Assembly: GCF_900113485.1 (NCBI RefSeq)
Contig: NZ_FOPM01000009.1
Span: 1 to 64,000, forward strand
Length of the DNA: 64,000 bases
Direction of reading: 5' to 3'
Origin: Methylobacterium gossipiicola
GTDB taxonomy: Bacteria; Pseudomonadota; Alphaproteobacteria; Rhizobiales; Beijerinckiaceae
Shown here: piece after piece, positions 37,659 to 47,682 of the stretch
Layout of the letters: each line of letters opens with the position of its first letter
How positions within the stretch are numbered: position 1 is the stretch's first letter
Translations under genes and position numbers: made by a program
Notes under the pieces: model-generated
What the model was told of the DNA's origin: nothing
Database searches by the model: none
Seen by the model: the letters and a program-made list of their open reading frames with translations, nothing else

Positions 37659-38558
37659 ATGGCGGAAGATGTGGTGCGGCCCCGGCTCGGGCGTGGCCTC
37701 GCGGCCCTGATCGGCGATTTCGGCGACGAGGGCGGGGACGCCAACAAGGCGCAGGCGCCCCAGCGCAAGGTGGCGGTGGAGTTCCTGCGACCGAACCCGC
37801 GCAACCCGCGCCGGCGCTTCAGCGAGACCGATCTCGAAGAACTCGCCGCCTCGATCAAGGTTCGGGGGATCATCCAGCCCATCGTGGTCCGCGCCCTCAC
37901 GGGTGTCCCGGACACGTTCGAGATCGTGGCCGGGGAGCGCCGGTGGCGGGCCGCCCAGCGCGCCGGGCTGACCGAGGTGCCGGTGGTGACCGTCGAGATC
38001 GACGATCGCACCTCCCTCGAATTCGCGATCCTCGAGAACGTCCAGCGCACGGATCTCAACGCCATCGAGGAAGCGGCTGGCTATGAGCGGCTGATGAGCG
38101 AGTTTCAATACAACCAGAGCGAGCTTGCCGAGATCATCGGCAAGAGCCGCAGCCACCTCGCCAACACCCTGCGCCTGTTGCAGCTGTCGCCGTCGATCCA
38201 GGATCGCGTCGTGGCCGGCGAGATCACGGCGGGACACGCGCGGGCCCTGCTCGCCGTGAAGGACCCCGAGGCCGTCGCCCGCCGCATCGTCGAGGAGGGA
38301 TTGTCCGTCCGCGAGGTCGAGGCCCTGGCCTCTGCCGAAGTTCCGGACAGCGACGCGCCCCGCCCCGGCCGCCCCCGCCGTGGCGCCGAGAAGGACGCGA
38401 CCTTGCGTTCCCTCGAACAGGCCATGGGCCGGGCGCTCGGCGTCCCCGTCTCCGTGAAGACCAAGACCGCCGGGACCGGCGAGATCCGGATTCGCTACGA
38501 GACGGCGGAGGAACTCGACGGGCTCTGCCGACTGCTCCAGGTCCCGCCCCAGGGCTGA
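37659..38558 (+). CDS. parB: Chromosome partitioning protein ParB
   Basis: 299 residues from ATG 37659 (MAEDVVRPRLGRGLAALIGD); in-frame GTG 37623 and ATG 37632 are alternatives. The CTP-binding/arginine-rich GERRWRAAQRAGL (about residue 96), LENVQRTDLNAIEEA and the helix-turn-helix SELAEIIGKSRSHLANTLRL are clear, with a C-terminal dimerisation domain. Binds the parS sites at 34.2 and 36.2 kb. Confidence 0.95.
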   Translation: MAEDVVRPRLGRGLAALIGDFGDEGGDANKAQAPQRKVAVEFLRPNPRNPRRRFSETDLEELAASIKVRGIIQPIVVRALTGVPDTFEIVAGERRWRAAQRAGLTEVPVVTVEIDDRTSLEFAILENVQRTDLNAIEEAAGYERLMSEFQYNQSELAEIIGKSRSHLANTLRLLQLSPSIQDRVVAGEITAGHARALLAVKDPEAVARRIVEEGLSVREVEALASAEVPDSDAPRPGRPRRGAEKDATLRSLEQAMGRALGVPVSVKTKTAGTGEIRIRYETAEELDGLCRLLQVPPQG

Positions 38559-38578
38559 ACGCGGCGATGCCCCCGGCG

Positions 38579-39607
38579 TCAGCGCCGCCGGGCGGCTTCC
38601 GAGGCGATGCGCAGGAGCACGCTCGACGCGCTGGCATGGGAGAGATCGGGCGGCGAGCGGCGGCAGGCCAGGACGGCGTCCTGCAACAGTTGGATCGCGT
38701 GCCGGAGGGCAGGGGGCGTCCAGCGGGCGAGCTGGGTCTCCACGGTGGCCTTGCGCCGAAAATGCAGGCCGCGCCAATTGCCGACCATCATGCTGGCGCT
38801 CTGTCCCTCCCCGGCGAGCCGCGTGCTCAGCAGCGTCAGGGCGTGGCGCAGGGCCGAGCCGAGCATCACCGAGGGGTCCATGCCCTCGTGGCGGAAGCGC
38901 CGATAATCGTGTTCGACATCGGCGCTGCGCCCCGAGAAGGCGGCGTCGATGAGGGTGTTGAGCACGCTCGCGGCCACATCGCTGCCGATGGCCTCGACAT
39001 CGTCGAGGCTCACCATGTCCTGCCCCCGGGCATAGAGGGCCAGCTTCTCGATCTCGGACAGGCTGGCGCCCCGGTCGCCTCCGAGGCTGGCGGCGAGGAC
39101 GTCGCGGGCCTCGCGGGCGATACGCAGGCCGTGCTCCTGGAGCGTACGCTCGATGAGGTCGGCCAGCGCCCGCTCGTCATCCGGGTAGCAGGGAATCGCC
39201 AGGGCCTTCGGAGACTTTTCGCACAGGGTCCGCAGGGGTGCGGATTTAGCCAGATCCCCGGCCTCCACGACGATGCGGGCCTGGGTGATGTCCAGCTTCA
39301 GGGCGGCGTCCACGGCCGGGGCGTAGTTGCGGCTGCCGGCTCGCACCCAAATCGTGCGGTTGCCGCCGAACAGGCCGACGGTGCCGGCCTCGTCGGCGAG
39401 GCGGCCGGGATCGCCCGCTAGCGTATCCCCGTCGATCTTCACCATGGCGAAGGGATCGTTCGGATCGGAAACGAACGCCTCGGCCAGGCGCTTGGCCCGC
39501 TCGAACACGAGGCCGGTATCCGGGCCATAGAGCAGCAGGACGGCGATGCGGGGATCGGGTCCGCGCCGGATCAGCGCCTCGACATCCCCGGCCTTGACGG
39601 CGGTCAT
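38579..39607 (-). CDS. holA: DNA polymerase III subunit delta
   Basis: 342 residues. The N-terminal AAA-like domain starts LLLYGPDTGLVFERA; SLSEIEKLALYA and the C-terminal collar helices (RFRHEGMDPSVMLGSALRH) match HolA. Delta opens the beta clamp in the clamp loader. Third gene of leuS-lptE-holA, 13 bp after lptE, and convergent with parB. Confidence 0.92.
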   Translation of the reverse strand: MTAVKAGDVEALIRRGPDPRIAVLLLYGPDTGLVFERAKRLAEAFVSDPNDPFAMVKIDGDTLAGDPGRLADEAGTVGLFGGNRTIWVRAGSRNYAPAVDAALKLDITQARIVVEAGDLAKSAPLRTLCEKSPKALAIPCYPDDERALADLIERTLQEHGLRIAREARDVLAASLGGDRGASLSEIEKLALYARGQDMVSLDDVEAIGSDVAASVLNTLIDAAFSGRSADVEHDYRRFRHEGMDPSVMLGSALRHALTLLSTRLAGEGQSASMMVGNWRGLHFRRKATVETQLARWTPPALRHAIQLLQDAVLACRRSPPDLSHASASSVLLRIASEAARRR

Positions 39608-39620
39608 GGCTGTCGCCCCG

Positions 39621-40181
39621 TCAGGGCTTCGTCACCAGAACGGATGCGATGCGGGTCTTGATCTGCTCGGCCAGCACCTTGGCGAGGCGGATCTCGGCAT
39701 CGCGGGCGGCGCGGAGCGACGCGAAGCGCTGCACCGAGCGGTCGTAAGTCGCCGTGGAGGTGGCGACGCCCTCGCTGATGATCTTGGTGCCGTCGAGGTT
39801 CTCCAACGAGTACTTCACGTTGGCGATGATGGTGCCGGCCTCGGCCCGGCCGGTCTGGGACGACACGATGGGGGTCTGTACCGTCTCGCTGCCCTGCATC
39901 TTGAGCCGGTAGCGCTTGGTCGAGGGTTGGCCCGAACCGTCGAGGTCGAAGATCAACTCGCTACGCAAGTAATGTCCGATGCGCTCCTGGCCCTGGGCCA
40001 TGTTGATGTCGTCCACCTGCACGGAGGCGAGGAGGGCGGCCATGGGCTCGCCCGACGCCGTGGGGCCGTAGAGGGGCCGGAAACAGGCCGACAGATCGAG
40101 GGCGAGGGCGGCGACGAGGGCCACCCGCACCGCCCGGCGTGCGAGGCCGCCGCGCTCCGTCCCGTTGGTCAAACGCATCAT
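39621..40181 (-). CDS. lptE: LPS-assembly lipoprotein LptE
   Basis: 186 residues from the first of two tandem ATG codons (40181 or 40178). Lipoprotein signal with lipobox LSAC (Cys33), then FRPLYG, common at the mature start of alphaproteobacterial LptE. LptE plugs LptD in the outer membrane for LPS insertion. The leuS-lptE-holA order is conserved in Rhizobiales and supports the assignment, since LptE sequences are divergent. Confidence 0.88.
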   Translation of the reverse strand: MMRLTNGTERGGLARRAVRVALVAALALDLSACFRPLYGPTASGEPMAALLASVQVDDINMAQGQERIGHYLRSELIFDLDGSGQPSTKRYRLKMQGSETVQTPIVSSQTGRAEAGTIIANVKYSLENLDGTKIISEGVATSTATYDRSVQRFASLRAARDAEIRLAKVLAEQIKTRIASVLVTKP

Positions 40182-40279
40182 TCCGCCGTCCCGATGGTCG
40201 AGGCCGTTGTACGGCGAACCGAGCGCCGCCGTCACCCTAAATGCAGTGGCCTTACCGCTCCGTTTCCCCGGTCTTCACC

Positions 40280-42901
40280 CTATACAACGAGGTTCACGAT
40301 CCGGCCCGGCACCACGATCACCTTCTTCGGCGCCCGGCCTTCGAGGGCCTTCTGCACGGCCTCGTCGGCCAGCGTCAGGCGCTCGACCTCGGCCTTGTCG
40401 GCCTCGCGCGGCACGGTCACGTCCGCGCGCTTCTTGCCGTTGAGCTGGACGGGGAGGGTGATGGAATCCTCCACCAGTAAGGCCCGGTCCGCCACGGGCC
40501 ATGCGGCCTGAGCGGCCAGCCCCTCGCGGCCCAAGGCCTGCCAGCATTCCTCGGCGAGGTGCGGCATCATCGGGGCCACGAGCTGGGTGAGGATCCCGGC
40601 GGCTTCGCGGGCAACCCCCGCCTCGACGCCGCCCCGCAGGGCTTCGTCGAGGGCGTTGGCGAGGGTGTAGATGTGGGCGACGCAGCGGTTGAAGCGCAGG
40701 CGCTCGACATCCTCCTCGACAGAGGCCAGGGCCTTGTGAGCGGCCTTACGCAAGCCGGCATCGTGGGCGCCGGCCCCGCCCGTCGCCGTGGCCGCGAGGG
40801 AGACGAGGCGCCAGACCCGCTGGACGAAGCGCGCGGCCCCCTGGACGCCATCCTCGGTCCAGATCACGTCGCGCTCAGGGGGAGAGTCGGAGAGCATGAA
40901 CCAGCGGGCTGTATCGGCGCCGTAGCTCGCGATGATGTCGTCGGGATCGACGACGTTCTTCTTCGACTTCGACATCTTCTCGATGGCGCCGATGCCGATC
41001 GGCTCACCCGTTTTCACGTGGAACGCCTGCCGCTCGCCGGCCTCGGTGCCGATGCGGATATCCGCCGGCTGCACCCAGGCGCCCGCCGCATCCTTGTAGG
41101 TCTCGTGGACCACCATGCCCTGCGTGAACAGGCCGTCGAAGGGCTCGGACACGCCGGACCACCCCGTCGCCTGCATCGCCCGCGTGAAGAACCGGGCGTA
41201 GAGCAAGTGCAGGATCGCGTGCTCGATGCCGCCGATGTACTGATCCACGGCAAGCCACTGATCGACGGCCTTGCGGTCCGTCGGCGCATCCTGAAGCCAG
41301 GGCGCCGTGAAGCGGGCGTAGTACCAGGACGAATCCACGAAGGTGTCCATGGTGTCGGTCTCGCGCCGGGCCGGGGCGCCGCATTGGGGGCAGGGGACGT
41401 TGCGCCAGGCGTGGTCGCGCTCCAGGGGATTGCCCGGCACGTCGAACGACACCTCCTCGGGCAGCTTCACCGGCAGGTCGGCGACGGGCACGGGCACCGG
41501 GCCGCAGGCGTCGCAATGGATGATCGGGATCGGGCAGCCCCAATAGCGCTGGCGCGAGACGCCCCAATCGCGCAGCCGGAACTGCACCTTGCGGGCCGCC
41601 ACCGGGGCGCCGGCGAGCACCTCGCCTTCGAGGCGGTTCGCCACGGCGTCGAACGCTTCGGCCGGGGTCATGTCGTCGAGGAAGCGCGAATTGATCATCC
41701 GCCCGTCGCCGTCATAGGCCGTGTCGGTGATGACGAAGTTGGCGGCGTTCTCCGTCTCGGGGCAGACCACCGGGGTGTTGCCGAGGCCGTACTTGTTGGC
41801 GAAGTCGAGGTCGCGCTGGTCGTGGGCCGGGCAGCCGAACACCGCGCCGGTGCCGTAATCCATGAGCACGAAGTTCGCGACGTAGACCGGCAGCAGCCAG
41901 GACGGATCGAGGGGGTGGCGCACCTTCAGGCCGGTGTCGAATCCGAGTTTTTCGGCCGTGTCGATGGCGGCCTGGGCCGTGCCGGTGCGGCGGCATTCCT
42001 CGATGAAGCTCTGCAATCCCGGACGCGACGGCATCAGGCTCGTCGCGATGGGATGGTCGGCCGCGATGGCGAGGAACTTGGCGCCGAACAGGGTGTCGGG
42101 CCGGGTGGTGTAGACGGTGACATCCGACGCGACGCCGGGGGGAGGGGTCTCCACGACGAAGCGGACTTCGAGCCCTTCCGAGCGCCCGATCCAGTTCTTC
42201 TGCATCACCCGGACTTTTTCCGGCCAGCGCTCCAGGCCGTCGAGGGCGTCGTAGAGGTCCTGGGCGAAGTCGGTGATCTTGAAGAACCACTGGGTCAGCT
42301 CGCGCTGCTCCACGAGGGCGCCGGAACGCCAGCCGCGCCCGTCGATGACCTGCTCGTTGGCCAGCACCGTGTGATCCACGGGGTCCCAGTTCACCTTCGC
42401 GGTGCGGCGGGTGACGAGGCCCTTGGACAGGAAATCCAGGAACATGCGCTGCTGGTGCTTGTAATAGTCGGGATCGCAGGTCGCGATCTCGCGGCTCCAG
42501 TCCAGGGACAGGCCCATACTCTGGAGCTGGCCCCGCATGGTGGCGATGTTGGCGTAGGTCCAGTCGCGCGGATTGACCTTGCGCTCCATGGCGGCATTCT
42601 CGGCCGGCAGGCCGAAGGCGTCCCAGCCCATGGGATGCAGCACGTTGAAACCCCGGGCCCGCTTGTAGCGGGCCACCACGTCGCCCATGGCGTAGTTGCG
42701 CACGTGGCCCATATGGATGCGCCCCGACGGATAGGGGAACATCTCCAGCACGTAGTATTTCGGCCGCGCATCGTCGTTCTGGGTGGCGTAGATGCCGGCG
42801 GCGTCCCAGGCCTGCTGCCAGCGCGGCTCCGTCTCCTTGGCGTTGTAGCGCTCGGGAGCGACGGGACGGACGGGGGAGGTCGGGTTCTCGGGGGAAGTCA
42901 T
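40280..42901 (-). CDS. leuS: Leucyl-tRNA synthetase
   Basis: 873 residues. Class I signatures HMGH (in [14 protein letters not shown], about residues 56-69) and KMSKSKKNV, with the CP1 editing domain between ([12 protein letters not shown]). Charges tRNA-Leu. Start at ATG 42899-42901; the upstream in-frame extension to 43084 has no similarity. Divergent from yggS. Confidence 0.96.
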   Translation of the reverse strand: MTSPENPTSPVRPVAPERYNAKETEPRWQQAWDAAGIYATQNDDARPKYYVLEMFPYPSGRIHMGHVRNYAMGDVVARYKRARGFNVLHPMGWDAFGLPAENAAMERKVNPRDWTYANIATMRGQLQSMGLSLDWSREIATCDPDYYKHQQRMFLDFLSKGLVTRRTAKVNWDPVDHTVLANEQVIDGRGWRSGALVEQRELTQWFFKITDFAQDLYDALDGLERWPEKVRVMQKNWIGRSEGLEVRFVVETPPPGVASDVTVYTTRPDTLFGAKFLAIAADHPIATSLMPSRPGLQSFIEECRRTGTAQAAIDTAEKLGFDTGLKVRHPLDPSWLLPVYVANFVLMDYGTGAVFGCPAHDQRDLDFANKYGLGNTPVVCPETENAANFVITDTAYDGDGRMINSRFLDDMTPAEAFDAVANRLEGEVLAGAPVAARKVQFRLRDWGVSRQRYWGCPIPIIHCDACGPVPVPVADLPVKLPEEVSFDVPGNPLERDHAWRNVPCPQCGAPARRETDTMDTFVDSSWYYARFTAPWLQDAPTDRKAVDQWLAVDQYIGGIEHAILHLLYARFFTRAMQATGWSGVSEPFDGLFTQGMVVHETYKDAAGAWVQPADIRIGTEAGERQAFHVKTGEPIGIGAIEKMSKSKKNVVDPDDIIASYGADTARWFMLSDSPPERDVIWTEDGVQGAARFVQRVWRLVSLAATATGGAGAHDAGLRKAAHKALASVEEDVERLRFNRCVAHIYTLANALDEALRGGVEAGVAREAAGILTQLVAPMMPHLAEECWQALGREGLAAQAAWPVADRALLVEDSITLPVQLNGKKRADVTVPREADKAEVERLTLADEAVQKALEGRAPKKVIVVPGRIVNLVV

Positions 42902-43082
42902 GGCTGGGCGCCGTCCAGGTGAGGAACGGGCGGCGTCGCGGCACGCCCGGAAGGGGTTGGTGGTCGGACTACCACGCGGCGCCCCCCCGTCAACACGAAC
43001 GGTCATGCCGGGCACCACGCCTTGCGGCGCGCGTTCGGGATGGTAGTCGGAGCCCACCTTCCGTCCCCTTCGCGAGATCCCC

Positions 43083-43796
43083 ATGGCCGACGCCCCCGAC
43101 GACTACGCCCACCCCAAGCCCGCCGATGTCGTCGCCGGCCTCGGCGCCGTGCAGGCCAAGATCCGGCAGGCCGCCGAGGATTCGGAGCGCGACCCGGCCG
43201 AGATCGCCCTCGTGGCGGTCTCGAAGCGCATCGCCCCCGAAGGCATCCTGGCGGCCCTGAAGGCCGGCCACCGGGTGTTCGGCGAGAATTACGTGCAGGA
43301 GGCCAAGGCGAAGTGGCCCGCCCTGCGCGAGCGCTTCCCGGATGCGGAACTGCACCTCGTCGGGCCGCTCCAATCGAACAAGGCCCGCGAGGCGGTTGAG
43401 TTGTTCGACGTGATCCACGGCCTCGACCGCCTGTCCCTGGCGGCCGCCCTCGCCAAGGAGATCGACCGGACCGGGCGCGCGCCGAAGCTGCTGATCCAGG
43501 TCAACACCGGCGACGAATCGCAGAAGGCCGGCATCGCGCCGTCGCACGTGGATGCCCTGCTCTCCGAGTGTCGCGAGACCCATGGGCTCGCCATCAACGG
43601 CCTGATGTGCATCCCGCCGGTGAACGATCCGCCCTCGGCGCATTTCGCCCTGCTCGCGGCGATCGCCGCGCGCCACAACCTGCCGATCCTGTCCATGGGC
43701 ATGAGCGCCGACTTCCCGGCGGCGATCCAGATGGGCGCCACCCATGTCCGCGTCGGCACCGCCATCTTCGGCGAGCGTCCGCCCGCGCGACCCTGA
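43083..43796 (+). CDS. YggS/PLPBP family pyridoxal phosphate homeostasis protein
   Basis: 237 residues; PLP-binding Lys48 in [31 protein letters not shown] and [20 protein letters not shown] are the family marks. The protein holds PLP and helps balance vitamin B6 pools; no catalytic activity is established for the family. Confidence 0.94.
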   Translation: MADAPDDYAHPKPADVVAGLGAVQAKIRQAAEDSERDPAEIALVAVSKRIAPEGILAALKAGHRVFGENYVQEAKAKWPALRERFPDAELHLVGPLQSNKAREAVELFDVIHGLDRLSLAAALAKEIDRTGRAPKLLIQVNTGDESQKAGIAPSHVDALLSECRETHGLAINGLMCIPPVNDPPSAHFALLAAIAARHNLPILSMGMSADFPAAIQMGATHVRVGTAIFGERPPARP

Positions 43797-43806
43797 CGGC
43801 CCGGCG

Positions 43807-44268
43807 TCAGGCGATGTTTGCCGTCGAGGTCATCTCGGCCACGCGGGAGGTCTCGACGACACGCGCCATGGTCACGCGCAGGGCGGCGGCCTCCTCGACC
43901 CCGTAACCCTTCTCGAAGGCCGCCTGGGCGTCGCGCCAGAGCGGCCTCGCCACGGCGAGCCGTTCCCCGCCCCGGGGGGTCAGGGAGAGGTCCCGCATGC
44001 GGGCGTCCCGCCCCACGTCGAGGGTCACCAGCCCCTCCCGTTCGAGGGGACGCAGCGCCCGCCCGAGGGTGGTCCGGTCCATCACGAGCGCCGCCGCGAG
44101 GGCGCCGATGGGCATCGGCCCGCTCCGGTGAAGACAGGCGAGAATCGGGTATTGCGTCGCCCGCAGACCGGCCGGCGCGAGGTGACGGTCGTAGAGTTGG
44201 GTGAGTTGCCGCGCCCCCTGCCGAACCGCCAGGCAGGTGCAGAGGGCGCCCGGTGTCGGTTTCGTCAT
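43807..44268 (-). CDS. MarR-family transcriptional regulator
   Basis: 153 residues from ATG 44266-44268 with GGAGGG upstream. Winged helix IGALAAALVMDRTTLGRALRPLEREGLV (about residues 58-85 in part) and the wing RDARMRDLSLTPRG are typical. The two N-terminal Cys (ALCTCLAVRQ) could sense oxidation or bind a thiol ligand. A perfect 7-bp dyad lies 45-75 bases upstream. Target genes unknown; the L,D-transpeptidase beyond is on the same strand. Confidence 0.88.
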   Translation of the reverse strand: MTKPTPGALCTCLAVRQGARQLTQLYDRHLAPAGLRATQYPILACLHRSGPMPIGALAAALVMDRTTLGRALRPLEREGLVTLDVGRDARMRDLSLTPRGGERLAVARPLWRDAQAAFEKGYGVEEAAALRVTMARVVETSRVAEMTSTANIA

Positions 44269-44311
44269 CCCAGCCCTCCACACCCCACGCCGGAGCGCGA
44301 CGCCGTGCCCC

Positions 44312-44342
44312 TTGAATAAAGCGCGTGTATACCCCTATTCAA
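44312..44342. promoter_or_regulatory. Inverted repeat upstream of the marR gene
   Basis: TTGAATA (44312-44318), 17 bases including GTGTATAC, then TATTCAA (44336-44342): a perfect 7-bp dyad. It could be the operator of the MarR protein, or the TTGAAT/TATTCA pair could itself be a promoter. Confidence 0.5.
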
Positions 44343-44448
44343 CCGCACAATGACGAGCGGTTCCAACGGAAAACGCGAGCGAGCCATGGGCGGAGCGGCC
44401 TCCTTCCGCGCCGTCGTGTCGCGGCGGGCTCACGCCGCGGCGAAGCGG

Positions 44449-45006
44449 TCAGCCGATCCGCATCCGCGTGCGGGGTCCGAGCCGCCGCAGGAGCCGGGCC
44501 AGATCCGCGCGTTTGAGCGCCACGCAGCCCTCCGTCGGCGTGTAGCCCGGGCGGGCGCAGTGGAAGAAGATCGCCGAACCGAGACGCGGACGGATCGGTC
44601 CGCGATTGTAGTCGAGGTCGATCACCAGATCGTAGAGGCCGTCGTCGCGCCACATCCGCTCCGTGCTGACGGGGCAGGGCAGGGTGACGGGGCGGTTGTA
44701 ACGCCGGTCGTCCGACGCGTCGCACCAGCCATCGTTCGGCCGCGTCGGGCGCAGGGGAAGCAGGCTGCGGGGCCGGACCGCGAACACATCCGGGCGATAG
44801 GCACCGCCGCGCAGGCGGAACGCGCCCAGGGGCGATCCCCCATCCCCCTCGCGCTTGCGCCGAACCATCCCGCTCCGGCCCAGGGCGCAGGGCATGACGA
44901 CGGCTCCGGCCAGCACCTGTCCGCGCGTGCGGTCGCCCACGAGGGAGCGGACCCGAAGGCGCGACAGCGTGGTGGGCTTGGTCGGTCGTTTCACCGGTCG
45001 TTTCAT
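44449..45006 (-). CDS. L,D-transpeptidase (YkuD) family protein
   Basis: 185 residues. The YkuD active site is seen as FFHCARPGYTPTEGCVAL with His149 and nucleophile Cys161. It may form 3-3 crosslinks or attach proteins to peptidoglycan. No signal peptide or membrane helix is evident at the N-terminus (MKRPVKRPTKPTTLSRLRV is basic), which is unusual for a periplasmic enzyme; a start farther upstream does not add one. Confidence 0.82.
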   Translation of the reverse strand: MKRPVKRPTKPTTLSRLRVRSLVGDRTRGQVLAGAVVMPCALGRSGMVRRKREGDGGSPLGAFRLRGGAYRPDVFAVRPRSLLPLRPTRPNDGWCDASDDRRYNRPVTLPCPVSTERMWRDDGLYDLVIDLDYNRGPIRPRLGSAIFFHCARPGYTPTEGCVALKRADLARLLRRLGPRTRMRIG

Positions 45007-45298
45007 GGCGCCCCTTATCCTCCGGGGCTGCGCGGGACACCAGCGAAGACATTTCCGGGACGTTCCGGTGCCCCATCACACACGGGGCGTGAAACCTTAA
45101 GCCCTCGTCATCCGTTCGAGGTCATCATACATCGGCATCATGTCTCTGGTTCAGATGAACCCCCGTTTTGAGAGATCACACTGACGCCGGCTCACCTGCT
45201 CGAGAGGCTCCCTTCCGGCATGCATCTCGATCCTGCTCTTCCCCCGGACACCCCGCGACAGACGAGGGTCCGGTCCTTGCCCGAAAGTCGCCCGGTCG

Positions 45299-45985
45299 AT
45301 GCCCAATACCCATCGCCTGCTCATCTGTGACGACGACGTCTCACTGCGGGAAACCTTGGCCGAGCAGCTCGATCTCTACGACGAGTTCCGGGTCGTCGGC
45401 ATCGGCGACGGCAGCGGCGCCATCGCCTGCGTGAACGAGGACCGGATCGACCTCGCGGTCATGGATGTCGGCCTGCCGGACATGGATGGTCGCGAGGCCG
45501 TGCGCGCCATGCGCCGCAACGGCTATCGCGGGCCGGTCATCATGCTCACGGGCCAGGATTCGGAGGACGACACCGTCGAGGGGCTGGAGGCCGGCGCCAA
45601 CGACTACGTGACGAAGCCGTTCAAATTCGCCGTGCTCCTCGCCCGCATCCGCGCGCACCTGCGCAGCCACGAGGCCAGCGAGGACGCGGTCTTCCAGATC
45701 GGACCCTACACCTTCCGGCCCGGCGCGAAGCTCCTCGTGGACGCGCGCGGCTCGAAGCTGAAGCTCACCGAGAAGGAGACGGCGATCCTGCGCTTCCTCT
45801 ACCGCGCCGGCGCCGCCGTGGTCGGCCGCGACACGCTGCTCGCCGAGGTCTGGGGCTACAACGCCCAGGTGACCACCCATACCCTCGAAACGCACATCTA
45901 CCGCCTGCGCCAGAAGATCGAGCCGAACCCCGCCCTCGCGGCGATCCTGGTCACGGAGGGCGGCGGCTACAAGCTCCTGCCCTAG
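45299..45985 (+). CDS. OmpR/PhoB-type response regulator, orphan
   Basis: 228 residues. Receiver domain with acidic pocket DDD at 11-13, phospho-Asp56 (AVMDVGLPDMDG) and Lys106 (VTKPF); C-terminal winged helix with TEKETAILRFLYR and HTLETHIYRLRQKIE. No histidine kinase is within the window, so the partner is elsewhere. The 292-base region before it contains no gene. Confidence 0.92.
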   Translation: MPNTHRLLICDDDVSLRETLAEQLDLYDEFRVVGIGDGSGAIACVNEDRIDLAVMDVGLPDMDGREAVRAMRRNGYRGPVIMLTGQDSEDDTVEGLEAGANDYVTKPFKFAVLLARIRAHLRSHEASEDAVFQIGPYTFRPGAKLLVDARGSKLKLTEKETAILRFLYRAGAAVVGRDTLLAEVWGYNAQVTTHTLETHIYRLRQKIEPNPALAAILVTEGGGYKLLP

Positions 45986-46044
45986 GGCATCGATCCAGAC
46001 GGAGGCTTCAGCCGTGTCTGGGAAACTTGATGCCAAAACAAAAG

Positions 46045-46091
46045 CCTCGTGCTCTGGCACAGGAACGAAGTGATTGCGTCACAGCACGAGG
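46045..46091. repeat. Inverted repeat between response regulator and cNMP-binding gene
   Basis: CCTCGTGCT (46045-46053) and AGCACGAGG (46083-46091), a perfect 9-bp dyad with a 29-base loop. Without a T-run it is not a classical terminator; it may be a regulator site or an RNA hairpin in the leader of the next gene. Confidence 0.45.
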
Positions 46092-46204
46092 GTCTCGCCC
46101 CGAAAGGTCGCCCGCCGGCTTTCGGGGGACGACGAGGCCCCCGATCGTTTCACCGCCGCCGCGCTTGCGCTAGGTTCGCGCGGGACACGCGGGAGGCGGG
46201 GCGG

Positions 46205-46705
46205 TTGGGGCTCGACGACGACATCGCGATCCTGGCCGGCGCGCCGCTCCTCGGCTTCCTCGGCGCCGATGTGCTGCGCCTTCTCTCGTTCGCGGCCGAG
46301 CGGCGCAGCCTCGCGCCCGGTGAGCGGCTGTTCGCCCGGGGCGAGGCGGCGAATGGCGGTTTCGTCGTCCTGTCGGGAACCCTGGTCCTCGCGCCCCGGA
46401 TCGCCGGGGACGAGCCCCTGACCGTCGGCCCCTCGTCCGTCATCGGCCGGCTCGCCCTGCTCCTACCCGGCGAGCGCCCGACGGACGCCCATGCGGCGAC
46501 GGCGGCGGAGGTGCTGCGCATTCCGCCCGTGGTCCTGCGCCGCATTCTGGCGGAATTCCCCCAGGCCGCGCAGGCGATCCACGACGAACTCGCGGCCGAT
46601 CTCGCCGACCTCCAGCACGACCTCGACGGCGTCGGCCTGCGCCTGTCCGCCGAGGTTCCGGTGACGTCCCCCGACACCGCAGGCGAGACCATCCGTTCAG
46701 GGTGA
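46205..46705 (+). CDS. Cyclic-nucleotide-binding-domain protein without DNA-binding domain
   Basis: 166 residues from TTG 46205, preceded by GGGAGG at ideal distance. The cNMP-binding beta-roll is visible (RRSLAPGERLFARGEAANGG, then FVVLSGTLVLAP, then SVIGRLALLLPGERPTDAHA), followed by a helical tail. The HTH of CRP proteins is absent. Such stand-alone domains are common in alphaproteobacteria and have no settled role. Confidence 0.75.
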   Translation: MGLDDDIAILAGAPLLGFLGADVLRLLSFAAERRSLAPGERLFARGEAANGGFVVLSGTLVLAPRIAGDEPLTVGPSSVIGRLALLLPGERPTDAHAATAAEVLRIPPVVLRRILAEFPQAAQAIHDELAADLADLQHDLDGVGLRLSAEVPVTSPDTAGETIRSG

Positions 46706-46760
46706 CAGGGCAGGCGGGCTTTTGTAAGCACGGGACCTTCGTTCACGCCGGAAGATCGCC

Positions 46761-47615
46761 ATGTCCCACGCCGCCTCCCACGCCGATCTGGCCACCACCA
46801 TCGAGACCGCCTGGGAGGAGCGCGCCGGCATCGACACCGGCACCAAGGGTGCCGTGCGCGACGCCGTCGAGCACGCCCTCGACCTCCTCGATTCCGGCAA
46901 GGCCCGCGTCGCCGAGAAGGTCGGCGACGACTGGCAGGTCAACCAGTGGCTCAAGAAGGCGGTGCTGCTGTCCTTCCGCCTCAACGACATGGAGATCATC
47001 CATGGCGGCCCCGAGGGCGCGACGTGGTGGGACAAGGTCCCGTCCAAGTTCGAGGGCTGGAAGAAGAAGCATTTTCGCGAGGCCGGCTTCCGGGCGGTGC
47101 CCGGCTGCGTCGTGCGGCGCGGCTCCTACATCGCGCCCGGCGCGGTGCTGATGCCGTCCTTCATCAACCTCGGCGCCCATGTGGGCGAGGGCACCATGGT
47201 GGACACCTGGGTCACCATCGGCTCCTGCGCGCAGGTCGGCAAGAACTGTCACATCTCCGGCGGCGCCGGCATCGCGGGCGTGCTGGAGCCGCTCCAGGCC
47301 AACCCGGTGATCATCGAGGACAATTGCTTCATCGGCGCCCGCGCCGAAGTCGCCGAGGGCGTGATCGTCGGCGAGGGCAGCGTGCTCTCCATGGGCGTCT
47401 ATATCGGCGCCTCGACCAAGATCATCGACCGCACCACCGGCGAGGTCATGTACGGCCGGGTGCCGCCCTATTCCGTCGTGGTCTCGGGCACCACGCCCGG
47501 CAAGAACCTGCCGGACGGCACGCCGGGTCCGGGCCTGTACTGCGCCGTCATCGTCAAGCGCGTCGATGCCGGCACCCGCTCGAAGACCGCCATCAACGAG
47601 CTGCTGCGCACCTGA
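46761..47615 (+). CDS. dapD: 2,3,4,5-tetrahydropyridine-2,6-dicarboxylate N-succinyltransferase
   Basis: 284 residues: N-terminal helical domain, then hexapeptide repeats of the left-handed beta helix ([22 protein letters not shown], in part) and the [17 protein letters not shown] and [12 protein letters not shown] motifs. Succinylase branch of lysine and diaminopimelate synthesis. Full length for the family. Confidence 0.96.
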   Translation: MSHAASHADLATTIETAWEERAGIDTGTKGAVRDAVEHALDLLDSGKARVAEKVGDDWQVNQWLKKAVLLSFRLNDMEIIHGGPEGATWWDKVPSKFEGWKKKHFREAGFRAVPGCVVRRGSYIAPGAVLMPSFINLGAHVGEGTMVDTWVTIGSCAQVGKNCHISGGAGIAGVLEPLQANPVIIEDNCFIGARAEVAEGVIVGEGSVLSMGVYIGASTKIIDRTTGEVMYGRVPPYSVVVSGTTPGKNLPDGTPGPGLYCAVIVKRVDAGTRSKTAINELLRT

Positions 47616-47682
47616 GGCTCAACCCTTGTCACCGTCGGGGCCGGGCACATGTCCCTGGCCCCGACCCCGCCCGAGAATCGCG

